From positions 2,852,001 to 2,916,000 of the forward strand of contig CAXXJE010000002.1 in assembly GCA_963675055.2 (NCBI GenBank): a DNA stretch of 64,000 nucleotides. Direction: 5' to 3'. Of the stretch, positions 35,538 through 44,477 are shown piece by piece; within the stretch, counting starts at the first letter, position 1; every line of letters starts with the position of its first letter. Source of the stretch: PGYT01 sp963675055 (GTDB taxonomy: Bacteria > Bacteroidota > Ignavibacteria > Ignavibacteriales > Melioribacteraceae). Made by a program: the position numbers and the translations under genes. Below the pieces are notes generated by a model. It was given only the letters and a program-made list of their open reading frames with translations. It had not been told where the DNA came from and searched no databases.

Positions 35538-36230
35538 ATGAAATATGAAGTGTTATTAATCGATGCGGACGATACTCTTTTTGACTACTCAATGGGTGAG
35601 GAATATGCTCTTAGGAAGACTCTGATTGATTCTAATATACTTTATCCGTTCGAGAAAGTTCTTGAGGAATATAAAGTAATCAATACAGGGATCTGGAAGG
35701 AGTTCGAACAGGGAAGAATCAAAGTTGACGAACTTAAAATACTCAGATTTGCCAGACTGTTTGAGAGAATTGGGGTTGAAGCTGATTCTTCACGATTCAG
35801 TGATGATTACCTGGAGAATCTCTCTGAAGCGACATTCCTGATTGACGGAGTTGAAGAACTGGTAGAACAGTCGTATTCAGACTTTAAACTTGCAATCATA
35901 ACAAATGGATTGACAAAAGTTCAACGCCCTCGTTTCAATAGTTCGGCAATCGGTAAATACTTTGACGAGTACATTGTCTCCGAGGAAGTCGGGCTGCAAA
36001 AACCTGATCCGGAAATTTTCAGCTACGCTTTAAGTAAATTAAAACATGAGGATAAAGATTCAGTGTTGATGATTGGGGATAATCCAGGTTCCGATATACT
36101 TGGAGGCATAAATTTCGGTATTGATACCTGCTGGTACAATCCGGGGAACAAAGAGCCGGTTAAAGGAATATTCCCGACGTATACAATTAATGATATTCGT
36201 GAATTGAGATCACTGATTTATTCTAAGTAG
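35538..36230 (+). CDS. YjjG-like HAD phosphatase (noncanonical pyrimidine nucleotidase family)
   Basis: This 230-residue HAD-superfamily protein has motif I DADDTLFDY (nucleophile D10, acid D12), motif II in IITNGLTKVQ, a lysine/KPDPEIF motif III and motif IV in MIGDNPGSDILGG. The length and the DDTLFDY/NGLTKVQ signatures match YjjG, which dephosphorylates pyrimidine 5'-nucleotides, including damaged ones. The start cannot be moved downstream without losing motif I, so ATG 35538, right after a terminator, is genuine. Translation must use a leaderless message or a ribosome site brought near by the hairpin. Confidence 0.92.
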   Translation: MKYEVLLIDADDTLFDYSMGEEYALRKTLIDSNILYPFEKVLEEYKVINTGIWKEFEQGRIKVDELKILRFARLFERIGVEADSSRFSDDYLENLSEATFLIDGVEELVEQSYSDFKLAIITNGLTKVQRPRFNSSAIGKYFDEYIVSEEVGLQKPDPEIFSYALSKLKHEDKDSVLMIGDNPGSDILGGINFGIDTCWYNPGNKEPVKGIFPTYTINDIRELRSLIYSK

Positions 36231-36311
36231 ATTTGTTTTCCGCATAGTAAATTTAATTGGGGAATCTAATTTTAGTATATTTACACTTTCACAAAAAAAC
36301 GGTTCAAAAAA

Positions 36312-38351
36312 GTGTCACACGAAAAAATTCTTGTAACTTCGGCTTTACCTTATGCAAATGGTCCCATTCACCTTGGACATTTAAGCGGGGCATATCTTCC
36401 AGCCGATATTTTTGTTCGATACCATCGACTTAAGGGAAGCAATATTATTTATATATGCGGATCCGACGAACATGGTGTGCCGATAACCATAACAGCCGAT
36501 AACGAAGGTATTAAACCGCAGGATGTTATCGACAGGTTTCACGAAGCGAATAAGAACTCATTTGATAAGTTTGGTATGTCGTTCGACATTTATTCCAGAA
36601 CCAGTCTGCCTGTTCATCACAACACTGCTCAGACATTTTTTAAAAGTTTCCATGATCAGGGACTTCTTGTGGAGAAAAAATCTTTACAGTTCTTCGATGA
36701 AAAAGCAAAAATGTTTCTCCCCGACAGATATGTCGAAGGTACTTGTCCAAAATGTGGTTTTGAGGAGGCAAGGAGTGACGAGTGTGAAAACTGCGGAGCG
36801 CTTTACGATCCAAGCGAACTAGTAAATCCAAAAAGTAAAATATCCGGTGAGTCACCGATACTTAAAGAAACTTCACACTGGTATTTCCCACTGGGCAAGT
36901 TTCAGGAAAGACTTGAAAAATTTGTTGATGATAGCAATTCCAAATTCAATTGGAAAGAAAATGTACTTCAGTATTGTCGTGGCTGGTTTAAGGACGGATT
37001 GAAGGATCGAGCTGTTACAAGGGATCTGGACTGGGGTGTTAAAGTACCATTGGACGATGCTGACGGCAAGGTACTGTATGTCTGGTTTGAAGCAGTTCTT
37101 GGATATATTTCTGCAACAAAAGAACTGTTTAAGAACAAAGAGAATGAGAATGGCTGGAAAGAGTATTGGCAGGATAAAGATACTCGCTACATTGCTTTCA
37201 TAGGTAAGGATAATACTGTATTTCATACGATAATTTTTCCGGCTATGCTGATGGCCTGGAATGATGGCAATGATGATAAATACCTGCTGCCGGAAAATGT
37301 ACCTGCAAATGAATTTCTGAATTTTGAAGGAAAGAAATTCTCGAAATCACGCGGATGGGGAATTGATGTTGCTGAATTTCTTGAGTTATTCCCGACTGAT
37401 CCTTTGAGATATACCCTGGCTTCGAATCTGCCTGAAAATAAGGATACTGATTTCTACTGGAAAGAATTCCAGGCTAAGAATAATTCAGAACTTGCTGATA
37501 TATTCGGAAACTTTGTTAATCGCACATTCATCTTCGCGCATAAACATTTTGAAGGAAAAGTACCTGAGACAGGTGAACTTGGTGAAATCGACAAAGCTAT
37601 GCTGGAATCAATAAAGGAATACCCTTCAAAGATAGGCGGATTGATCGAGAAATATAAAATCAGAGATGCCGTATTCGAAATGATGAATCTGGCTCGTGAC
37701 GGCAATAAATATTTTAATGATTCCGAGCCATGGAAGAGTGTTAAGCAGGATAAATTGAAATGTGCTACAACAATAAAAATTTGTCTGCAGACCATTAATA
37801 CTCTAGCGGAAGTATTCAGTCCGGTGATTCCGTTTAGCTCCGAAAAGATCTTTAAAATGTTAAATTCTGAATTGTGCAGGTGGGCTGATTCAGGGACATC
37901 TATTCTTAAGCCCGGTCATGAATTAAATGAGGCTGAAATTCTCTTTACTAAAATTGAGGATGAGGCAATAGAAGCTCAGATTAATAAACTCGGCAAAGTT
38001 GAAGAAGAACAGGTTTATGATGTGCCGGAAATATCATTCGAAGAGTTTTCGAAAGTAGATTTAAGAACCGCAGTTGTTGAGGAAGCTGAGAAAATTAAAA
38101 AGAGTAAGAAGTTACTTAAATTGAAAGTTAGGACTGCCGGGGGAACTCGTCAGATTATTGCCGGAATAGCAGAACATTACATTCCTGAAGATTTAATTGG
38201 TAAAAAGGTAATAGTTGTGGCTAATCTCAAACCCGCAAAGTTAATGGGTGAAGAGTCACAAGGAATGATGCTTGCGGTTGAAAATAGTGACGGCAAGTTA
38301 AAAGTAATTGAACCGGATAAGTCGGTTAATCCCGGCACTAAGGTAAGGTAA
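36312..38351 (+). CDS. metG: Methionyl-tRNA synthetase with C-terminal tRNA-binding domain
   Basis: The product has 679 residues and charges tRNA-Met. The class I HIGH motif appears as GPIHLGH, the KMSKS loop as KFSKSRG, and the zinc knuckle as CPKCGF with CENCG about 16 residues on. An anticodon-binding helical domain follows, and a C-terminal OB-fold tRNA-binding domain (about 570-679) starts at DLRTAVVEEAEKI, as in E. coli and Bacillus long-form MetRS. The start is GTG 36312, giving MSHEKILVTSALPYANG, which matches the family N-terminus; the ribosome site is weak. Confidence 0.98.
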   Translation: MSHEKILVTSALPYANGPIHLGHLSGAYLPADIFVRYHRLKGSNIIYICGSDEHGVPITITADNEGIKPQDVIDRFHEANKNSFDKFGMSFDIYSRTSLPVHHNTAQTFFKSFHDQGLLVEKKSLQFFDEKAKMFLPDRYVEGTCPKCGFEEARSDECENCGALYDPSELVNPKSKISGESPILKETSHWYFPLGKFQERLEKFVDDSNSKFNWKENVLQYCRGWFKDGLKDRAVTRDLDWGVKVPLDDADGKVLYVWFEAVLGYISATKELFKNKENENGWKEYWQDKDTRYIAFIGKDNTVFHTIIFPAMLMAWNDGNDDKYLLPENVPANEFLNFEGKKFSKSRGWGIDVAEFLELFPTDPLRYTLASNLPENKDTDFYWKEFQAKNNSELADIFGNFVNRTFIFAHKHFEGKVPETGELGEIDKAMLESIKEYPSKIGGLIEKYKIRDAVFEMMNLARDGNKYFNDSEPWKSVKQDKLKCATTIKICLQTINTLAEVFSPVIPFSSEKIFKMLNSELCRWADSGTSILKPGHELNEAEILFTKIEDEAIEAQINKLGKVEEEQVYDVPEISFEEFSKVDLRTAVVEEAEKIKKSKKLLKLKVRTAGGTRQIIAGIAEHYIPEDLIGKKVIVVANLKPAKLMGEESQGMMLAVENSDGKLKVIEPDKSVNPGTKVR

Positions 38352-38366
38352 TTAATTTATTACGAT

Positions 38367-39314
38367 ATGCCCAATAAAACACCCGCTCCAATGAACAGGT
38401 CGATAACATTAACCGGAAAGGAACTTTCCCGGTATTCGAAGAGGTGTGTAAAAATAACGGAACCATGTATTCTTAGTAAAATTACAGATAAAACAATTAA
38501 TCAGGATTTTTTCAGTGTAGTTGAAAATCTACCCGACGAATTTGTTGATCTGCTGTTTATAGATCCACCATATAATTTGAGTAAGAATTTTAACGAGTCT
38601 AATTTCAAGAAAAAGACAGACGAAGAATATCTTGAATATATCGATTCGTTTATTAGTCCTTTAGTGAGGTGCCTGAAATCGAATGCATCGATATATGTAT
38701 GCGGAGATTGGAGATCATCTACATCTATACATGCCGTACTTAAAAAGTATTTTATTGTGCGAAACCGTATTACCTGGGAAAGGGAGAAAGGGAGGGGTTC
38801 GAAATCGAACTGGAAAAACAACACGGAAGATATTTGGTTTTGTACTAGAGGGGGAAAATATATATTCAACTATGATCAGGTTAAGCTAAAGCGTATTGTA
38901 AAGGCTCCGTACAGGGATGAAAACGGTAATCCAAAGGATTGGCACAGCAATGAATCGGGGAGCTACAGGTTTACACATGCATCAAATATTTGGAATGATA
39001 TTTCTGTTCCCTTCTGGTCTATGCCGGAAAATACTGAGCATCCCACACAGAAACCGGAAAAATTACTCGCGAAAATAATTTTGTCCAGCACGAATGCCGG
39101 TGATCTTGTATTCGATCCGTTTCTTGGTTCCGGTACAACTTCGGTAACAGCTAAAAAACTTGGACGTCACTATTCCGGTATTGAACTGGATAGAAAGTAC
39201 GCTGCAATTGCTGAAAAGAGATTAGAACTGGCAGAGACCGAAAGATCGATTCAGGGATACGAAGATGGAGTGTTCTGGGAAAGGAACTCAAATCCCCGAA
39301 AGGTTGTCAAATAG
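38367..39314 (+). CDS. Solitary beta-class DNA methyltransferase (probable N6-adenine)
   Basis: The product has 315 residues. Motif IV DPPYNL (D66) comes first and the S-adenosylmethionine motif I FDPFLGSGTT (about 249-258) near the C-terminus, which is the order of the beta class (HinfI/CcrM type). The DPPY form favours adenine N6 over cytosine N4 methylation. A central stretch (about 130-200) is the likely target-recognition region. No restriction endonuclease gene is next to it; metG lies 15 bases upstream and a foldase downstream, so it looks like an orphan enzyme with a regulatory or epigenetic role (inference). The recognition site cannot be read. Confidence 0.9.
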   Translation: MPNKTPAPMNRSITLTGKELSRYSKRCVKITEPCILSKITDKTINQDFFSVVENLPDEFVDLLFIDPPYNLSKNFNESNFKKKTDEEYLEYIDSFISPLVRCLKSNASIYVCGDWRSSTSIHAVLKKYFIVRNRITWEREKGRGSKSNWKNNTEDIWFCTRGGKYIFNYDQVKLKRIVKAPYRDENGNPKDWHSNESGSYRFTHASNIWNDISVPFWSMPENTEHPTQKPEKLLAKIILSSTNAGDLVFDPFLGSGTTSVTAKKLGRHYSGIELDRKYAAIAEKRLELAETERSIQGYEDGVFWERNSNPRKVVK

Positions 39315-39411
39315 CAGTTCATTTTGGGGAATTCAACATTCCTTGATTTTCAGGTAATCTATAAGTAGAATTAAAACTTGAATTTAAAATGATAATGGAG
39401 GACCAGAATTG

Positions 39412-41385
39412 ATGAAGACCCGTTTCTTCTTTTTGTTCATCGGAATAATCGCACTATTATTAATGTCATGTTCGTCAAAAACTTCAGAAATAATTTTAGC
39501 GGAATTCGGTAATCAGGAAATAACTTTACCTGAATTTGAAAAAGCTTATGCGAAGAATGCGGGCAGTTATGAAAATGCCGCAGCAGATTCGATGAAAAAT
39601 CTCGAGAAATTTTTAGATCTATACGTTAATTTCAGAATGAAATTGCGGGATGCATTCGTCAGAGATTACCAAAATGATCCTGATATAAAAAATGAACTTG
39701 ATACTTACAAGAAGCAGGTTGGCGCATCATATATTGTTGAGCGTGAAATTGTTGAACCCGGACTGAAGAAGCTTTATAGTCAGCAGGGGGAAGAACTGCG
39801 AGTAAGTCACATAATGTTTCGTATGCAAAATGAGGATGCCAAAGTAAAAGAACTTGCCCAGTCAGTTCTTGATTCAATTCTCGCCGGGGGTGATTTTACT
39901 GAATATGCAGCAAAATATTCAGAGGATAATTTCTCCAAGAACAACGGGGGTGATATCTTTTGGATCGTTGCGGGACAGACTATTAAAGAGTTCGAGGATG
40001 CTGCGTATACAACCAACGTGGGCAATATTTATCCGAAATTGGTCAAAACTCGTTTTGGCTATCACATCATCAAGGTTACCGACCGTCAGCCCAGAAGATA
40101 CGAAATTAGAGCCAGTCACATTTTAATAAGTAATGACCCTGCCGATACTACTCAAAAGGGAAGTGCGCTTGAAAGAATCACCGAGATTAAGCAGAGAATT
40201 GAAAATGGCGAGGACTTTGCAACGCTTGCAAAAGAGTATTCTGCCGATAAGAACAGCGGCGCCAACGGTGGCGACCTTGGTTACTTCAGAAGAAGAAAAA
40301 TGGTTGTTCCTTTTGATACGACGGCTTTTAAGCTTAAAGTCGGGCAAGTTTCCGATCCGGTTAAGACAAGGTTCGGTTATCACCTGATTAAGGTTACTGA
40401 TGAGAAACCGTATCCGGATTATGATGCGCAAGTTGATGAATTGCGCGAGCAATACAAGAAATCCAGGTTCGCCGATGATAAAAAACAATATATCGACAGT
40501 CTTAAAGCGGCATACAATTATTCTTTTGAAGATAACCTGATGACTTTCATTGCAAATTATAAAGATACCATTCGTACAGATGAAAGCTATTGGGATAGTA
40601 AACTTCATGAGGAGTACGGCAGTAAATCCTTGTTCAAAGTTAATGGCGTTTCATACCAGGTTGATAGTTTACTCTCGTATGCAATCAGTCAGAGGAACTA
40701 TAAGAATAAAATTGTTGATTCGAAGAATAACCTGCGAGACGTGTTAAATAAATACTCCGAAAACAAACTCCTTGAAGAAAAAGCTTCGATGCTGGATAAG
40801 ACTGACCCTGAATTTGCATCGCTTATGAATGACTATCAAAATGGAATTTATATTTTCCGTTTACAGGAAGAAGAAGTCTGGAATAAATTAAAAGTTGATA
40901 CAAACGAAGTAAAGAAATATTACGAAAAGACAAAGGAGAATTATACATTCCCCGACAGGGTATCCTACCGGGAAATCCTGGTAAAAGATGATTCTCTTGC
41001 CAATGATTTATACAATAAAGTTAGTAGTGGTGCCGAGTTTAATAAACTTGCCAAAAAATCTACACTTCGACCGGGCTTCAAGTTGAAAGAAGGATTTCAC
41101 GGCATTCAGAATGTTGACAAAGATGCGCTCTCTAAAGTGGCCAATGAGTTGCAGAATCCTGGGGATATTGCAACGCCATTTAAAACCAATCAGGGCTGGT
41201 CGATAGTAAAACTTGTGGAGAAATATCCGGCGAGAACAAAAACATTTGATGAAGCTAAAGCAGAAGCATCCAGTTCTTATCAGGATATGATGAGTAAGAA
41301 ACTTGAACAAGATTATGTGCAAAGACTTGAAAAGTTGTATAAACCGGAAGTTAATGATGAGGCGCTTCAACACGCATTTAAATAA
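39412..41385 (+). CDS. SurA-like periplasmic peptidyl-prolyl isomerase lipoprotein (two parvulin domains)
   Basis: The product has about 657 residues. A lipoprotein signal ends LLLMSC. A SurA N-like helical region follows (about 20-125), then two PpiC/parvulin domains (about 128-225 and 230-330) with VSHIMFRM, FTEYAAKYSED, FWIVAG, RFGYHIIKVTD and the repeat RASHILISND with GGDLGYFRR. A further C-terminal part (about 480-640) contains a degenerate third parvulin-like segment. Such proteins help fold outer-membrane barrels, here presumably the many receptor, Por and cargo proteins. GGAGG (39397-39401) fits ATG 39412 at spacing 10 or TTG 39409 at 7. It is the first of three foldase genes that overlap each other. 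Confidence 0.92.
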   Translation: MKTRFFFLFIGIIALLLMSCSSKTSEIILAEFGNQEITLPEFEKAYAKNAGSYENAAADSMKNLEKFLDLYVNFRMKLRDAFVRDYQNDPDIKNELDTYKKQVGASYIVEREIVEPGLKKLYSQQGEELRVSHIMFRMQNEDAKVKELAQSVLDSILAGGDFTEYAAKYSEDNFSKNNGGDIFWIVAGQTIKEFEDAAYTTNVGNIYPKLVKTRFGYHIIKVTDRQPRRYEIRASHILISNDPADTTQKGSALERITEIKQRIENGEDFATLAKEYSADKNSGANGGDLGYFRRRKMVVPFDTTAFKLKVGQVSDPVKTRFGYHLIKVTDEKPYPDYDAQVDELREQYKKSRFADDKKQYIDSLKAAYNYSFEDNLMTFIANYKDTIRTDESYWDSKLHEEYGSKSLFKVNGVSYQVDSLLSYAISQRNYKNKIVDSKNNLRDVLNKYSENKLLEEKASMLDKTDPEFASLMNDYQNGIYIFRLQEEEVWNKLKVDTNEVKKYYEKTKENYTFPDRVSYREILVKDDSLANDLYNKVSSGAEFNKLAKKSTLRPGFKLKEGFHGIQNVDKDALSKVANELQNPGDIATPFKTNQGWSIVKLVEKYPARTKTFDEAKAEASSSYQDMMSKKLEQDYVQRLEKLYKPEVNDEALQHAFK

Positions 41386-42208
41386 GCTCGTGTTAATTGC
41401 AGTTTGTGTTGGTTCTATAGCACTACTTGCACGCTGCGATAAGGAGCCTGATATACCGGAGAGTTATATTGCCCGGGTGAATGATGACTTCCTTACAAAA
41501 CGAGAATTGAGCGAAATCGTTGAGAAGGAAAAACTTAGTAATGTTCAGGTTGATGAATTTATACGGAACTGGATAAGAGGAAAGGTATTGTACAACAGTG
41601 CCGTCGCTCAGAAACTTGATTCGGACAAAGAGTTTGTTGGGCTTAGAAATTCAGCGTATCAGCAGATACTTATTGACTTGTTTATAAAACGGAATTTGCT
41701 TGCTATTGAGGACATCGATAGCACAAAACTGTTGGAATTTTATAATGCTAACAATGATAGGTTCAGATTCGACAGCGACATGTATGTTCTGAACGCTATA
41801 GAGTTTAAGCGGGAAAATGATGCTCAAAAGTTTTTGAAGTGCGAAGGTCTGACATTTGAGGCTAAGGTTAAGTCGTTGTTTAATAAGGTAGACGACTACA
41901 AAGTCTTTACCAGGCGAAAGTATTTTGAATATAATATCCCGTCTACAGAATTCTTTAACGCAGTTAAATACCTTGTTAAGAATGAGTATAGTCGAGTTAT
42001 TAAAACGGAACAGAATAAGTTCATTGTTGTTCAACTTGTAAATAAAATTGATAAAGGATCGACTGGTGATATTGAAACAGCCGGAGCATTTGTTAGAGAG
42101 GCTTTTATTGCTGAGAAAAGACAGGTTTACCTTGATAAAATCGTCGATAGACTTTATGATGATTTCGAAATTGAAATTAAGAAGGATTTAATTGATTATG
42201 AAAATTAG
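41354..42208 (+). CDS. SurA-type foldase lipoprotein lacking clear catalytic parvulin domain
   Basis: This 284-residue lipoprotein has a signal ending LLARC. Its front half resembles the SurA N-terminal chaperone region (IARVNDDFLTKRELSEIVEK). The following part (about 140-240) is a poor match to a parvulin fold and lacks the usual HILI and GGDLG motifs, so it may be a chaperone without isomerase activity. It overlaps the upstream foldase gene by 32 bases and the downstream one by 11, which implies cotranslation. ATG 41354 and 41357 are adjacent; either could be used. Confidence 0.8.
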   Translation: MMRRFNTHLNKLVLIAVCVGSIALLARCDKEPDIPESYIARVNDDFLTKRELSEIVEKEKLSNVQVDEFIRNWIRGKVLYNSAVAQKLDSDKEFVGLRNSAYQQILIDLFIKRNLLAIEDIDSTKLLEFYNANNDRFRFDSDMYVLNAIEFKRENDAQKFLKCEGLTFEAKVKSLFNKVDDYKVFTRRKYFEYNIPSTEFFNAVKYLVKNEYSRVIKTEQNKFIVVQLVNKIDKGSTGDIETAGAFVREAFIAEKRQVYLDKIVDRLYDDFEIEIKKDLIDYEN

Positions 42209-43469
42209 AATTATGCTGCTGATAGTCTTAACGGCTATCTCTGTGCAAGCTCAGCAAACACTTGATAAAATAGTTGCGATAGTTGATAATGAGATCGTTT
42301 TGCAGTCCGAACTTGAACTGCAGGCAAATATTGAAGCCGCTAAACTGCATCTTAATCCGAATGACAAGGAATTCAAAGCAAAGATTCTTGAGGGCATGAT
42401 AAATCAGAAACTTCTTTATGCGGAAGCTATACTTGATTCTGTGGAAGTTTCAGATGAAGAAGTTAACCAGCAGCTCGACTACCAGATGAACTATTTTATT
42501 CAGCAGTACGGTTCGCGCGAGAGAGTTGAACAAACTTACGGGATGAGTATTGAAAGGATTAAGCGTGAGTTCAGGGAAGATACCAGAAAGCAAATGATGG
42601 GTGAGCGAGTTAAGCAGAAGAAGTTCGGCCAGATTGAGATTAGTCGAAAAGAAGTTAATGACTTTTATAAAAACTATAAGGATTCACTCGGACTGATTCC
42701 GGAAAAATTCAAAATCTCTCATGTTTTTATAAATCCTAAAGCTACCAGCAAGGTAAAAGACAAAGCCAGAGAACTTGCTCAGACATTACTCGATTCGATA
42801 AAAACAGGTGCTGATTTTGCCGAGCTTGCAAAAGCCTATTCAGATGATCCAGGAAGCGCATCACATGGCGGTGATCTTGGTACCGTTAAACGAGGTGTCT
42901 TTTTCCCGGAATTTGAAGCTGCTGCCTACGCACTCTCAAAAGATGAAATATCTTCAATTGTTGAATCTCCGGTGGGATTTCATATTATTCAGCTTCTTGA
43001 CAGGAAAGGCGAGGCTATTCACACCCGTCACATTCTTATAAAAATTAAAAATGATGATGAAGCGGACTTGAGGGCTATTGAGTATCTTACTGAGATACGG
43101 GATAGCATTATATACGGTAATAATGATTTTGCTTATTATGCCAGAAAGTATAGTGATGATAAAGAAACAGCTAAGTTCGGCGGGGAACTCGGTGAGTTTG
43201 AGGTTGGTCAGCTTGATAAAACTCTTCTCGATCGTGTTTATGAGTTGCAGGTTGGCGAGGTATCGTACCCGAAGCGTCTTGATATTGACGCTACTAATTA
43301 CGGATTTCATATTCTAAAGCTATTTAAACGTACCCCTGAACATATCGCCAATATTAATCAGGACTATGAAGACATTAAAAGGCTTGCCCAATATCAGAAA
43401 CGTGAGAAGATGTTCAAGAAATGGGTGGCAGAGTTGAAAGAAAAAATTTACTGGAAAGTAACGATATAG
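42198..43469 (+). CDS. surA: SurA peptidyl-prolyl cis-trans isomerase
   Basis: The product has about 423 residues with a signal peptide (IRIMLLIVLTAISVQAQ). The N-terminal chaperone domain begins DKIVAIVDNEIVLQSELE, as in SurA. Two parvulin domains follow (about 170-265 and 275-380) with ISHVFINPK, ELAKAYSDDPGSASHGGDLG, GFHIIQLLD and TRHILIKIK. It guides outer-membrane proteins through the periplasm. ATG 42198 lies within the end of the previous gene. The next gene, moxR-like, starts 9 bases after its stop. Confidence 0.93.
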   Translation: MKIRIMLLIVLTAISVQAQQTLDKIVAIVDNEIVLQSELELQANIEAAKLHLNPNDKEFKAKILEGMINQKLLYAEAILDSVEVSDEEVNQQLDYQMNYFIQQYGSRERVEQTYGMSIERIKREFREDTRKQMMGERVKQKKFGQIEISRKEVNDFYKNYKDSLGLIPEKFKISHVFINPKATSKVKDKARELAQTLLDSIKTGADFAELAKAYSDDPGSASHGGDLGTVKRGVFFPEFEAAAYALSKDEISSIVESPVGFHIIQLLDRKGEAIHTRHILIKIKNDDEADLRAIEYLTEIRDSIIYGNNDFAYYARKYSDDKETAKFGGELGEFEVGQLDKTLLDRVYELQVGEVSYPKRLDIDATNYGFHILKLFKRTPEHIANINQDYEDIKRLAQYQKREKMFKKWVAELKEKIYWKVTI

Positions 43470-43478
43470 GATTCTAGT

Positions 43479-44477
43479 TTGGATAAAACAATAGACTCAA
43501 ATGATATTCAACTGGTTGAAAAATTAAACAGATCCATCGATGATATAAAGAAGGAAATAGCAAAGGTTATCATCGGTCAGGATGAGGTTATAAATGATCT
43601 TCTCGTTGGATTGCTTGCTCGCGGACACTGTCTGCTGGTTGGAGTTCCAGGCCTTGCCAAGACTCTGCTTATTAGAACGCTCGCTGAAGTTCTCGACCTT
43701 AAATTCAGCAGAATTCAGTTTACTCCCGATTTAATGCCGGGTGATATAACAGGTACTGAAATAATTGAAGAAGATCAGGTTACGAAAAAGCGTTCATTCA
43801 GATTTATTCATGGACCGGTATTCGCGAATATCGTACTAGCCGATGAAATTAATAGAACACCTCCGAAAACTCAAGCTGCACTACTGGAAGCAATGCAGGA
43901 GCATAGAGTAACTGCTGCCGGAGTTTCATATACTCTGGATGAACCATTCTTTGTTCTTGCAACGCAAAACCCGATTGAACAGGAAGGAACTTACCCTTTA
44001 CCGGAAGCTCAACTCGACAGGTTCATGTTTAATTTATGGCTTGACTATCCGTCATTCGATGAAGAGATAGAAGTAATCAAGTCAACTACAAGCGACTATT
44101 TACCTAAACTGGAAAAGGTAGTCAGCAGGGCAGATCTTATATCCTTTCAGGATCTTGTTAGAAGAGTCCCGGTTGCTGATAACGTTATTGAGTTTGCCGT
44201 CAGGCTTGTGAAAGCTTCGAGAGCATCAGATAATGGCGCGGCTAAAAGTGTAAAGGATTTAATTGCCTGGGGCGCAGGTCCAAGAGCGTCACAATATCTG
44301 ATTCTCGCCGCAAAAACAAAAGCTGTTATGGATGGAAGATATACACCGGAAATTGAGGATGTGAAGAAATCTCTGCTGCCTGTACTGCGTCATAGAATAA
44401 TTCCTACTTTCAATGCTGAGGCTGATGGAATAACATCTGTTGATATTATAAATAAGATTATTGAAGAAGTCCATTGA
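43479..44477 (+). CDS. MoxR-family AAA+ ATPase
   Basis: This 332-residue AAA+ protein of the MoxR type has Walker A GVPGLAKT, Walker B IVLADEINR followed by TPPKTQAALLEAMQE, and sensor motif LATQNPIEQEGTYPLPEAQL. MoxR proteins act as chaperones that help mature or assemble enzyme complexes, often with VWA-domain partners; none is present here. The start is TTG 43479, seven bases after AGGA, and the N-terminus then matches the family. It lies between surA and an M23 peptidase gene with 4-base overlap, in an envelope-assembly operon. Confidence 0.93.
   Translation: MDKTIDSNDIQLVEKLNRSIDDIKKEIAKVIIGQDEVINDLLVGLLARGHCLLVGVPGLAKTLLIRTLAEVLDLKFSRIQFTPDLMPGDITGTEIIEEDQVTKKRSFRFIHGPVFANIVLADEINRTPPKTQAALLEAMQEHRVTAAGVSYTLDEPFFVLATQNPIEQEGTYPLPEAQLDRFMFNLWLDYPSFDEEIEVIKSTTSDYLPKLEKVVSRADLISFQDLVRRVPVADNVIEFAVRLVKASRASDNGAAKSVKDLIAWGAGPRASQYLILAAKTKAVMDGRYTPEIEDVKKSLLPVLRHRIIPTFNAEADGITSVDIINKIIEEVH

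Noticed and set aside
40123..40608. Minus-strand open frame of 161 codons inside the first foldase gene
   Set aside because: It lies fully under a well-supported parvulin-domain gene and its translation shows no motif; it is a shadow frame.
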